DNA from: Rhodanobacter sp. MP7CTX1
GTDB taxonomy: Bacteria; Pseudomonadota; Gammaproteobacteria; Xanthomonadales; Rhodanobacteraceae
Length of the DNA stretch: 64,000 nt
Reading direction: 5' to 3'
Assembly (NCBI RefSeq): GCF_014205795.1
Contig: NZ_JACHCN010000004.1
Span: 62,001 to 126,000 of the forward strand
The notes under the pieces were generated by a model, which made no database searches, had not been told where the DNA came from, and saw only the letters and a program-made list of their open reading frames with translations. The position numbers and the translations under genes are program-made. Shown here one piece after another: positions 18,340 through 26,715 of the stretch. How positions within the stretch are numbered: position 1 is the first letter of the stretch; every line of letters starts with the position of its first letter.

Positions 18340-19842
18340 TCATCCGTCGTGTCCACGCTGGTCACTCGATATCCCATTGCCTAGCAAACGTAGCGGTTCC
18401 AGCAGATCACTGGCCAGCAGCCCGCGCTCCCCCTGCTGCGCGGCAAAGTCGCCGGCGCGCGCATGCAGGCCCACACCGAGGCAAGCTGCCCGCCATGGCG
18501 AGCAGCCTTGCGCCAGCAATGCGGCGACAATGCCGGTGAGCAGATCGCCCATGCCGCCCGAGGCCATGCCGGGATTGCCCCACGGACAGACGTCCAGACG
18601 TCCATCCGGATCGGCGATCAGGCTGCCGGAACCTTTCAGCACCACGACGGCCTTGTAACGACGAGCCAGTTCGCGGACGGCAGCAAAACGATCGCGCTCG
18701 ACATCCTTCGTGGTCACGCCAAGCAGCCTTGCCGCTTCCCCGGGATGCGGTGTCAGCACGGTCGGCGCAGTAAATGTGCGTGTTTCACGCGCCAGCAGGT
18801 TCAGGCCGTCGGCGTCGAGCACCAGCGGCTTGTTCGCGTCCAGCGCCGTCAACCACAGCGCATGGCCCCAGGCAGCCTGCCCCAACCCCGGCCCTAGTGC
18901 GAGCACGCTGGCACGCTCAAGCAAGGGTTCGAGTGTCTGCGGCCCATCGACCTCATGCGCCATCAGCTCCGGACGCCTCGCATTCAGCGCCGTTACATGG
19001 CCGATGCGTGTCGCGACGCTGACCAGGCCCGCACCGGCACGCAACGCCGACTCGCCCGCCAGTCGCACCGCGCCCGCCATGCCGTGCTCGCCCCCAATCA
19101 CCAGCACATGCCCGTTGTTGCCCTTGTTCGCGTAACGGGCGCGCGGCGGCAACGCTTCGGCAGCAAGCAACTGCGCGTCGGGCCGAACGCCGGCATGGAC
19201 GCTGTCGGGAACAGCCAGCGTCGCCAGCTCCAATACCCCGACCAGATCAGCCGAGCGACCCGTATGCAGCCCGCGTTTGCCAGCAATGAACGTCACGGTG
19301 ACATCGGCCCGAATCGCTGCTCCAGGACAATGGCCACTATCCGCATTCAATCCGGACGGTACATCCAGCGCCAGCACAGGAACTTCACTGATGTTGATGT
19401 GCTCGATGAGGCTCGCCAACGATGGCTCGGGCGCACGATTGAGCCCGATGCCGTACAACGCGTCCACCTGCACGTCGGTTTCCTGAAGCTCGCACTCCGG
19501 CTCCCACAGCTGAACGCGCCCGCCACCGGCTTCCCACGCCGAGCGCGCCAGCGCCGCGTCACCATGCGCTACGGCGCTCAGCACCACCAGCTCGACCTGC
19601 AAGCCCGCCTCACGTGCCAGCACACCCAACAGAAAACCATCACCACCGTTATTGCCGGGACCGCAATAAATGCGCACACGCCGGGCCTGCGGCCAATGCC
19701 GGCGCAAGCTGTTCAATGCGGCACTGGCGGCACGACGCATCAGGTCATAGCCAGAGATATTCAACGCCTTGAGTGCGTCGCGTTCCATCGCGCGCACCTG
19801 TTCGACGGTATAGAGATCGTGGTGGTGCGGATGGGCTGACAT
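18340..19842 (-). CDS. nnr: Bifunctional NAD(P)H-hydrate epimerase / ADP-dependent dehydratase
   Basis: Repairs damaged NADHX and NADPHX: the N-terminal YjeF domain (about 1-215) interconverts the epimers, and the C-terminal ribokinase-like domain (about 225-490) dehydrates the S form with ADP. Visible motifs are YCGPGNNGGDGFLLGVLA in the epimerase, then GNNGHVLVIGGEHGMAGAVR, LALGPGLGQ, LTPHPGEAARLLG and NPGMASGGMGDLLTGIVAAL in the dehydratase. The 500-residue length is right for the fused enzyme (E. coli YjeF). It is the first gene of the nnr-tsaE-amiC-mutL run and diverges from queG. Confidence 0.97.
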   Translation of the reverse strand: MSAHPHHHDLYTVEQVRAMERDALKALNISGYDLMRRAASAALNSLRRHWPQARRVRIYCGPGNNGGDGFLLGVLAREAGLQVELVVLSAVAHGDAALARSAWEAGGGRVQLWEPECELQETDVQVDALYGIGLNRAPEPSLASLIEHINISEVPVLALDVPSGLNADSGHCPGAAIRADVTVTFIAGKRGLHTGRSADLVGVLELATLAVPDSVHAGVRPDAQLLAAEALPPRARYANKGNNGHVLVIGGEHGMAGAVRLAGESALRAGAGLVSVATRIGHVTALNARRPELMAHEVDGPQTLEPLLERASVLALGPGLGQAAWGHALWLTALDANKPLVLDADGLNLLARETRTFTAPTVLTPHPGEAARLLGVTTKDVERDRFAAVRELARRYKAVVVLKGSGSLIADPDGRLDVCPWGNPGMASGGMGDLLTGIVAALLAQGCSPWRAACLGVGLHARAGDFAAQQGERGLLASDLLEPLRLLGNGISSDQRGHDG

Positions 19843-19909
19843 GCGCGAATTATAGGCACGAGCGTCAAGCCTCAGCGGCTGACCTCTCGTGGCGGCCTAC
19901 AATAGCGGC

Positions 19910-20983
19910 ATGTCCACCGCCGCCTCCCTCACTGCCCCCGATTACGCCGTACTTGCCCGCGATATCAAGCGCTGGGCGATCGAGCTGGGTTTTGCCGAAG
20001 CGGGCATCAGCGGCACCGAACTCGGCGAAGACGAACAGCACCTCAACCGCTGGCTCGAGGACGGCCATCACGGCGAAATGGAATACATGGCGCGCCATGG
20101 GGCCAAACGCAGTCGTCCGGCTGAACTCGAACCGGGTACGCAACGGGTTATTTCGGTACGCATGGATTACATACCACCGGGCACCCACAACGCCTGGGCC
20201 GTGCTGGAAGACGGCGAGGCCGGTTACGTATCGCGTTACGCGCTGGGTCGCGACTACCACAAGCTGATGCGCAGCCGCCTGCAGAAACTGGCCGAGCGCA
20301 TCCATGCCGTTGTAGGTGATTTCGGCTATCGCGCCTATGTGGATTCTGCGCCGGTGCTGGAGAAGGCACTGGCACGCAACGCGGGGCTAGGCTGGATCGG
20401 CAAGCACACCGTGTTGATCAATCGCCGCGCCGGCTCGTACTTTTTCCTGGGCGAGCTCTACACCGACCTGCCGCTACCGGTCGACACACCCGCCAGCGCG
20501 CATTGCGGCAGCTGCAGCCGCTGCATCGAGATCTGTCCGACCCAGGCGATCCTCGGGCCGTACCGGCTGGATGCACGACGCTGCATCTCCTACCTCACGA
20601 TCGAGCTCAAGGGCAGCATTCCGGAAGAGCTGCGCGCGCCGATGGGCAACCGCATCTTCGGCTGCGACGACTGCCAGCTGATCTGCCCCTGGAACAAATT
20701 CGCGCAGGAGGCCACCGAGCCGGACTTCGCGCCGCGCCACAGCCTCGACGGTGCCAAGCTGGTCGAGCTGTTCGGCTGGAGCGAGGAGGCCTTCCTCAAG
20801 CACACCGAAGGTATGGCGATACGCCGCACCGGCTATGAAGGCTGGCTGCGAAATATCGCCGTAGCGCTGGGGAATGCACCCTCATCGGCAGCGGTAACTG
20901 CTGCGCTGCAGGCGCGCGCGACGCACACCTCCAGCGTCGTGCGCGAACATGTGCAGTGGGCGCTGGCCAGACATCACGGCTGA
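19910..20983 (+). CDS. queG: Epoxyqueuosine reductase
   Basis: Cobalamin- and iron-sulfur-dependent enzyme that makes the last step of queuosine synthesis, reducing epoxyqueuosine in tRNA. It is about 357 residues from ATG 19910 (an ATG seven codons upstream is the alternative). The DUF1730 N-terminal part has MEYMARHG and RVISVRMDY. Two 4Fe-4S clusters are marked by HCGSCSRCIEICPTQAI and CDDCQLICPWNKFA. A HEAT-like C-terminal segment follows, with RRTGYEGWLRNIAVALGN. It is divergent from nnr, with a ~70-base shared intergenic region. Confidence 0.97.
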   Translation: MSTAASLTAPDYAVLARDIKRWAIELGFAEAGISGTELGEDEQHLNRWLEDGHHGEMEYMARHGAKRSRPAELEPGTQRVISVRMDYIPPGTHNAWAVLEDGEAGYVSRYALGRDYHKLMRSRLQKLAERIHAVVGDFGYRAYVDSAPVLEKALARNAGLGWIGKHTVLINRRAGSYFFLGELYTDLPLPVDTPASAHCGSCSRCIEICPTQAILGPYRLDARRCISYLTIELKGSIPEELRAPMGNRIFGCDDCQLICPWNKFAQEATEPDFAPRHSLDGAKLVELFGWSEEAFLKHTEGMAIRRTGYEGWLRNIAVALGNAPSSAAVTAALQARATHTSSVVREHVQWALARHHG

Positions 20984-20984
20984 T

Positions 20985-21005
20985 GTGCCGGCGCTGGGCC
21001 GGCAC
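20985..21005. terminator. Hairpin between convergent queG and panD
   Basis: GTGCCGGC and GCCGGCAC (8 bp each, loop GCTGG) lie two bases past the queG stop and 18 bases from the panD stop. There is no U tract, so terminator function is only likely. Confidence 0.5.
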
Positions 21006-21022
21006 CGATCGGCGAGAACAGA

Positions 21023-21409
21023 TCAGGCCGCAGCCATCTGCTTGGGGATCGAACGATTGGTATGCGAGATGCGGTTGTTGGCATCGGCATAGACCAATGT
21101 CGGCTGGAACTGTTCGAGCTCGGCTTCTGACAGCGTCGCAAACGCGGCGATGATGATCAAATCGCCCGGCTTCGCGCGATGTGCGGCGCTGCCGTTCACC
21201 GAGATGATGCCGGAGCCTTCTTCCGCGCGCAGCGCATAGGTGACGAAACGCTTGCCGTTGTTGATGTTCCAGGCGTGGATCTGCTCGTACTCGCGAATGC
21301 CCGAAGCATCGAGCAGCAAGCCGTCGATCGCTATCGAGCCTTCGTAATGCAGCTCGGCGTGGGTGACTGTGGCCCGGTGGATCTTGGCCTTCAGCATATT
21401 CAGGTGCAT
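21023..21409 (-). CDS. panD: Aspartate 1-decarboxylase precursor
   Basis: Makes beta-alanine from aspartate for pantothenate synthesis. The 128-residue proenzyme cleaves itself between Gly24 and Ser25 ([10 protein letters not shown]) to leave a pyruvoyl group on the alpha chain. Other family features are the start [32 protein letters not shown] and the [16 protein letters not shown] segment. It is the last gene of panB-panC-panD on this strand, separated from panC by 113 bases. Confidence 0.98.
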   Translation of the reverse strand: MHLNMLKAKIHRATVTHAELHYEGSIAIDGLLLDASGIREYEQIHAWNINNGKRFVTYALRAEEGSGIISVNGSAAHRAKPGDLIIIAAFATLSEAELEQFQPTLVYADANNRISHTNRSIPKQMAAA

Positions 21410-21522
21410 GACGTTCTTTCCAGCAGGGACAGCCTGCAGAGTTGACTATTATCGAACCGATGACATTGCACCGCAACATCAACCGATGTCGGTCCCGAAA
21501 ACGGTCCCGATATAGGGGCCGG

Positions 21523-22368
21523 TCAGTCGAACAGCAAGTTGTCGATCAAGCGGGTGCTGCCAAGGCGTGCGGCAATCAGCGCGATCAGGCCCGCTTGTTC
21601 GCCCTCGGCGGGCTCGGCAAGATCCTCGGCGCGGCGAATCACCACGTAATCAGGCTCGAATCCGCCCCGGATCAATTGCGCCGTGGCGACCTGCTCGAGC
21701 ACCCGCCAGGTGTGCCCTTTGGCCAGCAGCTCTCGCATTTTCAGCAAGGTATCGTGGATCATCGGCGCCCGCGCACGCTCGGCGGTGGACAGATATTGAT
21801 TACGGGAACTCAATGCCAGGCCATCATCTGCCCGCATGGTGGGCGCGGCCATGACCCTCACCGGCAGCGAAAGGTCACTCACCATGCGCTCGATTACCTT
21901 CAGTTGCTGGAAATCCTTCTGGCCGAAGATCGCCAGATCCGGCTGCACCAGGTTGAACAGCTTGCACACCACGGTGGCAACGCCGTCAAAATGCCCCGGC
22001 CGGTGGGCGCCTTCCAGCGTATCGGTGATCTGCGGGACGTGCAGCATGACGCTGTTTTCCGCGCCATAGGGATAAAGCGTCGCCACGTCCGGCGTGAACA
22101 GCAGGTCGCATTCCTCGTCGGCCAGCGCCGCCTGATCCTGCGCCAGCGTGCGCGGATAGCGCTCGAAATCCTCGCCGGGGGCGAACTGGGTGGGATTGAC
22201 GAACACGCTGGCCACCACCCGATCGGTGCGCGCCCGCGCCAGTTTGATCAGCGACTGGTGACCCGCGTGCAGATTGCCCAGGGTCGGCACGAAGCCGACC
22301 GTCTGGCCTTTGCTGCGCCAGCTACGGATCGCCGCACGCAAGGCGGGAGCATCTTGGAGGGTCTGCAT
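21523..22368 (-). CDS. panC: Pantothenate synthetase
   Basis: ATP-dependent ligase joining pantoate and beta-alanine. The 281 residues show VPTLGNLHAGHQSLIKLAR (a PTMGxLHxGH-type nucleotide-binding motif, with Leu in place of Met), ASVFVNPTQF, FGQKDFQQL and DGLALSSRNQYLS. The start ATG lies five bases from the end of a 177-bp inverted-repeat element, and the nearest Shine-Dalgarno-like AGG sits at that junction, so translation of panC could be influenced by the element. It is downstream of panB on the same strand. Confidence 0.98.
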   Translation of the reverse strand: MQTLQDAPALRAAIRSWRSKGQTVGFVPTLGNLHAGHQSLIKLARARTDRVVASVFVNPTQFAPGEDFERYPRTLAQDQAALADEECDLLFTPDVATLYPYGAENSVMLHVPQITDTLEGAHRPGHFDGVATVVCKLFNLVQPDLAIFGQKDFQQLKVIERMVSDLSLPVRVMAAPTMRADDGLALSSRNQYLSTAERARAPMIHDTLLKMRELLAKGHTWRVLEQVATAQLIRGGFEPDYVVIRRAEDLAEPAEGEQAGLIALIAARLGSTRLIDNLLFD

Positions 22369-22373
22369 GACCT

Positions 22374-22550
22374 AGAGCCTGTTCATGATCTCCCCGTAGC
22401 CCGCGCCGGGAACTGATTGCGCGCAGGCCAAGGAAGAGTGAGGGAGTGTACGTCCGTACACGACTGAGTGATGACGCCGGCCTGCGCGCAATCAGGCCCG
22501 GCCCGAAGGGTTGCCGTTGAGTGGCCACGGGAAGATCATGAACAGGCTCT
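22374..22550. repeat. 177-bp inverted-repeat element between panB and panC
   Basis: The perfect 18-bp terminal inverted repeats are AGAGCCTGTTCATGATCT (22374-22391) and its complement (22533-22550). A second perfect 16-bp pair, TGATTGCGCGCAGGCC (22414-22429) and its complement (22479-22494), lies inside. At the centre is GTGTACG-TC-CGTACAC (22446-22461). The pairs are nested, so the whole element can fold into one long interrupted hairpin. It has no coding capacity that I can support and no clear target-site duplication. The layout is that of a miniature inverted-repeat element. Confidence 0.85.
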
Positions 22551-22566
22551 CAGGCTTCGGTTTACG

Positions 22567-23397
22567 TCAGTTGAAACAGTGTTCGGGAGCCGGGAAGGCA
22601 CCGCTGCGTACGTCTTCAGCATAGGCGGCGATCGCCGCTGCCACTGAGCCGCGCCCGGCCAGAAAATCCTTGCTGAACTTGGGTCGTTTGCCCGGCGTGA
22701 TGCCCAGCATGTCATGGATCACGAGCACCTGCCCATCACAATGCGGGCCAGCACCGATGCCGATCACCGGGATCTTTACCGCCGCCGTAACCCGTTCACC
22801 CAGCGCCGTGGGCACGCCTTCGAGCACGAGCAAGTCCGCCCCGGCCGCCTGTACCGCGAGCGCCTCGGCCACGATGTGGTCGGCGGCCAGTTGTTCGCGT
22901 CCCTGAATACGAAAACCGCCAAATTTGTGCACCGACTGCGGCGTCAGCCCGAGATGCGCGCAGACCGGAATGGCCCGCTCGGTCAACGCGGCGATCGCCT
23001 CGAGAATGTGCGGCGCGGCGCCTTCAATCTTCACCATCGCGGCGCCAGCCTCGCCCACCAGTCGGGCCCCGGCCTGCAGCACGTGCGCGACATCGCGATC
23101 GGCCATGAACGGCATGTCCGCCACCAGCAAGGTCGCCGTCAATCCTTGAGCGACTGCCGCGGTGTGATAGACCATGTGATCAAGCGTCACCGGCAGCGTG
23201 CTGCGATGCCCTTGCACGACCATGCCGAGCGAATCGCCAACCAGCGCGATGTCGATACCGGCGGATTCCAGTTGCCAGGCGAAACTGGAGTCGTAGGCGG
23301 TCAGCATGACAATACGCTGCCCCTGCGCCTTCATCGCATGCAGGCCCGGCACGGTAACCGGCTTGCGCTCGGGGACGTTCGCGTTTTGCACGTACAC
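22567..23397 (-). CDS. panB: 3-methyl-2-oxobutanoate hydroxymethyltransferase
   Basis: First committed step of pantothenate synthesis: it adds a hydroxymethyl group from 5,10-methylene-THF to ketoisovalerate. The 276 residues contain [75 protein letters not shown] and [13 protein letters not shown], all typical. It is 72 bases downstream of folK on the same strand, an arrangement that pairs pterin and pantothenate genes; the two pathways share folate. Confidence 0.98.
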   Translation of the reverse strand: MYVQNANVPERKPVTVPGLHAMKAQGQRIVMLTAYDSSFAWQLESAGIDIALVGDSLGMVVQGHRSTLPVTLDHMVYHTAAVAQGLTATLLVADMPFMADRDVAHVLQAGARLVGEAGAAMVKIEGAAPHILEAIAALTERAIPVCAHLGLTPQSVHKFGGFRIQGREQLAADHIVAEALAVQAAGADLLVLEGVPTALGERVTAAVKIPVIGIGAGPHCDGQVLVIHDMLGITPGKRPKFSKDFLAGRGSVAAAIAAYAEDVRSGAFPAPEHCFN

Positions 23398-23469
23398 GGC
23401 AATTCCTCAGGATAGTCGCAGCAGAGAGTTGGGAGCGGGCGCCGATTATCCGGCGCGCCGCGAGATCGC

Positions 23470-23949
23470 TCAAGGCAGTCTTTCACACCCGGCAAGATCG
23501 AGCCGCGCCAGCAGCTCCGCCACCGAACCGCGTCCGGGCAACTGCAATGACGGTGCGAGATCATGCAGCGGCAGCAGCACGAATGCACGTTCCGTCATGC
23601 GCGGATGCGGCAGGGTCAGTCGCTCATCGTCGAGCTGTACGCCATCGACGTACAACAGGTCCAGATCCAGCGTGCGCGGCCCGTTGCGTTGTGTACGCTC
23701 TCGGCCAGCGGTTTGTTCGATCCCGATCAACGCGTCAAGCAAACCGTGCGGGGACAATGTGGTGTCCAGCTGCACGGCCGCATTGATGAACGGCGGCTGC
23801 TCCAGCACACCCCACGGCGGCGTGCGATACAGATGCGAGCGTTTCAGCAAGCGGGTATCCGGCAACCTGGCCAGCGCCTCCATGGCGTCGAGCACTTGTT
23901 GCCGCGGATCACCCAGATTGCTGCCTAGCGCGACGTAAGCGAGCGTCAC
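23470..23949 (-). CDS. folK: 2-amino-4-hydroxy-6-hydroxymethyldihydropteridine pyrophosphokinase
   Basis: HPPK of the folate pathway, transferring pyrophosphate from ATP to hydroxymethyldihydropterin. The 159 residues include AYVALGSNLGDPRQQVLDA, NAAVQLDTTLSPHGLLDAL, the signature RNGPRTLDLDLLYVDGV and LPHPRMTERAFVLLPLHDLAP. Its start overlaps the pcnB stop by four bases, so the pcnB-folK pair is coupled, as in E. coli. Confidence 0.98.
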   Translation of the reverse strand: MTLAYVALGSNLGDPRQQVLDAMEALARLPDTRLLKRSHLYRTPPWGVLEQPPFINAAVQLDTTLSPHGLLDALIGIEQTAGRERTQRNGPRTLDLDLLYVDGVQLDDERLTLPHPRMTERAFVLLPLHDLAPSLQLPGRGSVAELLARLDLAGCERLP

Positions 23950-25409
23950 ACCGAACCCGATTTGTCGCCAGGCCGGCTACGCCGACGTCGGCGCGGTGGC
24001 CGGCCAGCAACCGGCAATACGGCGTTGTCACTGACATGACTGCCGCCACTGGCTGGCAGCGCCGCCGCCAGTACGTCCTGCGGCAACAGTTGGGCGTGCG
24101 CCCACCACTGACCCAGCTCGCGCATCGCCGGTGATTCATCCGCGCGCAGCAGCAGAAAATCGAACGCCGCGCGAAAGCGCGGATGGGTCATCAGCCGGAA
24201 CACGCGCTTGCGCTGGACCTGCTCGAAGCGTGGCTGCAACGACCAGATTTCTTCCATGGTGAAAGTGAAACGACGCGGAATCGCCACTCGCTGGCACTGC
24301 TCGGCAACCACTTGGGCAGCAGCGCGCGCCCAGGCTTCGTTGCCATCCATACCCTGTGCGATGTAGTGGTGCGCCACGTCGCGCACTTCGCCCCACAGCA
24401 AGACGGCGAACAGGAACGCCGGGGTGACTGACTTGCCTTCGGCGATGCGCGCATCGGTGTTCGCCAACCCCTGCTCGACCAGCGAACGCAATGCGTCATC
24501 GCCGCGCTTGAGCGCCCGCGCGGTGGCGGGGAACAGGAATTTCAGCAGGCCGCAATGCTCCAGCATGCGGAAGCTCTTCAACCCCTGCCCGCCGAGAAAC
24601 ATCTTCAGCGATTCGTCGAACAACCGTGCCGGCGCAGCGTCCGCCAGCAGTGGCCCGAGTGTCTCGAACGGTGCCATCGCTGCCGTGTCGATCCGCATGT
24701 CGAGCTTGGCTGCCAGTCGTGCGGCACGCAGCATGCGCACGGGATCCTCGCGGTAGCGGGTGACCGGATCGCCGATCAGTCGCAGCACGCGGTCCTGCAG
24801 ATCCTGCATGCCGCCGACGTAGTCGCGCACCGAGAAATCGCTGATGTCGTAGTAGAGCGCGTTGACGCGGAAATCGCGGCGCACCGCGTCCTCCTCGATC
24901 GTGCCCCAGATGTTGTCGCGCACGATACGGCCATCAATGATGTGGCGGTCGCCCTCGGCGCCCTCCTCACCCAGACCGCGGAACGTGGCCACTTCGATGA
25001 TCTCCGGCCCGAACACCACGTGCGCCAGACGGAAACGACGGCCGATCAGGCGGCAGTTGCGAAACAGCTTTTTCACTTCGTCCGGAGTGGCGCTGGTGGC
25101 AACGTCGAAATCTTTCGGATGAAGACCAAGCAACAGGTCGCGCACCGCACCGCCAACCAGGTAGGCGGTGTAGCCAACCTCGTTCAGGCGATACAGCACC
25201 CGCAGCGCCGCCTTGCTGATGTTCTTGCGGGAGATGATGTGCTGGTCGCGCGGAATGATCCGCAACGCTGGCGTGATGTCAGTCCTTGATTCGAGGTTCA
25301 AGCGGTCAGAATCCTTGGCGGGGCGAAACTGCCCTTGGTTACGAATGAGTTGCGGTGCCCGGTACCACGGATGGGCCCGCGGGATGGCTGGGGCCAACCG
25401 GCAGGGCAT
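23946..25409 (-). CDS. pcnB: Poly(A) polymerase I
   Basis: Adds 3' poly(A) tails to RNAs and so marks them for decay. The class II nucleotidyltransferase core begins near residue 70 with RLNEVGYTAYLVGGAVRDLL and HPKDFDVATSATPDEV (catalytic DxD). RVNALYYDISDF and IGDPVTRYREDPVRMLRAARLAAKLD follow, with a C-terminal RNA-binding region ending in a basic tail (RPPRRRRRSRPGDKSGS). The first ~55 residues from ATG 25409 are poorly family-like; a TTG near 25301 or another internal start is possible. Its stop overlaps folK. Confidence 0.95.
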   Translation of the reverse strand: MPCRLAPAIPRAHPWYRAPQLIRNQGQFRPAKDSDRLNLESRTDITPALRIIPRDQHIISRKNISKAALRVLYRLNEVGYTAYLVGGAVRDLLLGLHPKDFDVATSATPDEVKKLFRNCRLIGRRFRLAHVVFGPEIIEVATFRGLGEEGAEGDRHIIDGRIVRDNIWGTIEEDAVRRDFRVNALYYDISDFSVRDYVGGMQDLQDRVLRLIGDPVTRYREDPVRMLRAARLAAKLDMRIDTAAMAPFETLGPLLADAAPARLFDESLKMFLGGQGLKSFRMLEHCGLLKFLFPATARALKRGDDALRSLVEQGLANTDARIAEGKSVTPAFLFAVLLWGEVRDVAHHYIAQGMDGNEAWARAAAQVVAEQCQRVAIPRRFTFTMEEIWSLQPRFEQVQRKRVFRLMTHPRFRAAFDFLLLRADESPAMRELGQWWAHAQLLPQDVLAAALPASGGSHVSDNAVLPVAGRPPRRRRRSRPGDKSGSV

Positions 25410-25433
25410 GCTTCATACGGTATGCACGGAGCA

Positions 25434-25461
25434 TTGCCGGGCGAAACAATTCCGTTATACT
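25434..25461 (+). promoter_or_regulatory. Probable sigma70 promoter of tRNA-Glu
   Basis: TTGCCG at 25434-25439 and TATACT at 25456-25461 are separated by 16 bases. A GC-rich stretch (GCGCGCCTCGC) follows the -10 element, as in stable-RNA promoters under stringent control. The tRNA starts 20 bases further on. Confidence 0.6.
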
Positions 25462-25481
25462 AGCGCGCCTCGCAGCATAAC

Positions 25482-25557
25482 GCTCCCTTCGTCTAGTGGC
25501 CTAGGACACTGCCCTCTCAAGGCGGGAACACGAGTTCGAGTCTCGTAGGGAGCACCA
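25482..25557 (+). tRNA. tRNA-Glu (anticodon CTC)
   Basis: A 76-base tRNA with encoded CCA. The acceptor stem is GCTCCCT/AGGGAGC, the D-arm TCGTCTAGTGGCCTAGGA is typical of tRNA-Glu, the anticodon stem CTGCC/GGCGG encloses the loop CTCTCAA with anticodon CTC, and the T-arm is ACGAGTTCGAGTCTCGT. The discriminator base is A rather than the G found in E. coli. Confidence 0.95.
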
Positions 25558-25672
25558 TTCTTCGCTCGACCATGGCCTACTGCTCTGGCACGGGCCCACG
25601 CTCGATCAGGGCTCACGCTCTGTCAGGGCACACGCTGTATCAAGGCACAACCTCACAGAGGCGCGCGGCAAC

Positions 25673-25996
25673 ATGACCTTTGTCGTCATCGACAACTGCA
25701 TCAAGTGCAAATACACCGATTGCGTTGAGGTCTGCCCGGTCGACGCCTTCCATGAAGGCCCCAATTTCCTCGTGATCGATCCGGACGAGTGCATCGACTG
25801 CACCTTGTGCGAACCGGAGTGCCCGATCAACGCGATCTACCCGGAAGACGACGTACCGGCCGGCCAGGAAGCGTTCGTGGCGCTCAATGCCGAGCTGGCG
25901 AAGGACTGGCCGGTAATCACCGAGCGCAAGGACAGCCCGGTCGACGCCAAGGAATGGGAAGGCAAGCCGGACAAGCTCAATCTGCTTCAGCGCTGA
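25673..25996 (+). CDS. fdxA: Seven-iron ferredoxin FdxA
   Basis: Small electron carrier of 107 residues with a 3Fe-4S and a 4Fe-4S cluster. The Cys pattern [18 protein letters not shown] (cluster 1, with a non-CxxCxxC spacing) and [16 protein letters not shown] (cluster 2) is that of the Azotobacter ferredoxin I family, as are the [12 protein letters not shown] linker and the [12 protein letters not shown]-terminus. The partner enzyme is not shown by the neighbours. It is monocistronic, followed by a bidirectional terminator. Confidence 0.97.
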   Translation: MTFVVIDNCIKCKYTDCVEVCPVDAFHEGPNFLVIDPDECIDCTLCEPECPINAIYPEDDVPAGQEAFVALNAELAKDWPVITERKDSPVDAKEWEGKPDKLNLLQR

Positions 25997-26016
25997 GCTC
26001 ACGAAACATCGTCACC

Positions 26017-26051
26017 CATAAAAACGCCGCCTCAAGGGCGGCGCTTTTATG
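26017..26051. terminator. Bidirectional terminator between fdxA and lipoprotein gene
   Basis: The stem CGCCGCC-TCAA-GGGCGGCG is flanked by AAAAA on the left and CTTTTATG on the right, so it has U tracts for both strands. It lies between convergent stop codons. Confidence 0.85.
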
Positions 26052-26077
26052 AGTGCGAGTGCGAGTGCGCAAGGCGA

Positions 26078-26674
26078 TCAGCCGCCTTTCGCGACCTTCT
26101 TCAGGCTCGCCTGCAGCGCGTCGATCGTGCGCGGCACCACGCCGGAATTGCCCTGCACCTGCACTTCGCTGGCATTCGTGCCGCTGCTGCCGATGCTGAT
26201 CTGTACCTGATGCGAGGCGCCGGCTGCCACGGTCGCCGAGTCACTCGAACCACCGAACGGGTGGAACAAGCTTCGCTTCTTCTTTTGCTGCGCGACGGCG
26301 TCGGACACAGTGAACGTATAGGTGTGTGCGGCATCGTCATGGCTGACGAGCTGCCCCAGCTCGCCGCTAGCCAGCACCTTGCCGACCAGCCCGTACGTAG
26401 CGTCGACACTGTCGGGATGCACGAAACCGTCGAGGATCTGGTTACCGGGAGCACCGGCCGTGACGCCATCGGCAGTCGGCGTATTCGCGCCCGCGGGCGG
26501 GATCACCAGTGCCGCGCTGACCGCTGGCCTGTCCAGTGTCGGCGGAATCTCCAGCGGCGACTCCTGCTGTGCGGTGTCCCACGCCTTGTGCGAGCGGAAC
26601 ATGCCGCAGCCGGAGAGCAGCAGGCCACTGATGGCCAGAGCCGGCAGGGCCAGGAGGAGCGAAGTTTTCTTCAT
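26078..26674 (-). CDS. Lipoprotein, candidate BamC/NlpB
   Basis: A 198-residue lipoprotein from ATG 26674: MKKTSLLLALPALAISGLLL, then lipobox LLSGC with Cys at about 23. An extended, unstructured Pro-rich stretch follows (ESPLEIPPTLDRPAVSAALVIPP) that resembles the N-terminal region of BamC, which lies along BamD. The C-terminal part (about 100-190) shows one short domain ending RTIDALQASLKKVAKGG and is shorter than in E. coli BamC (two helix-grip domains). The gene directly follows dapA, as bamC does in E. coli. A role in the outer-membrane beta-barrel assembly complex is therefore likely, but rests on position, lipobox and the N-terminal motif, not on full-length similarity. Confidence 0.7.
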   Translation of the reverse strand: MKKTSLLLALPALAISGLLLSGCGMFRSHKAWDTAQQESPLEIPPTLDRPAVSAALVIPPAGANTPTADGVTAGAPGNQILDGFVHPDSVDATYGLVGKVLASGELGQLVSHDDAAHTYTFTVSDAVAQQKKKRSLFHPFGGSSDSATVAAGASHQVQISIGSSGTNASEVQVQGNSGVVPRTIDALQASLKKVAKGG

Positions 26675-26715
26675 GTAGTCAGATTCCGTGAGAAGGTCAG
26701 GCAACCGGTTATCGG

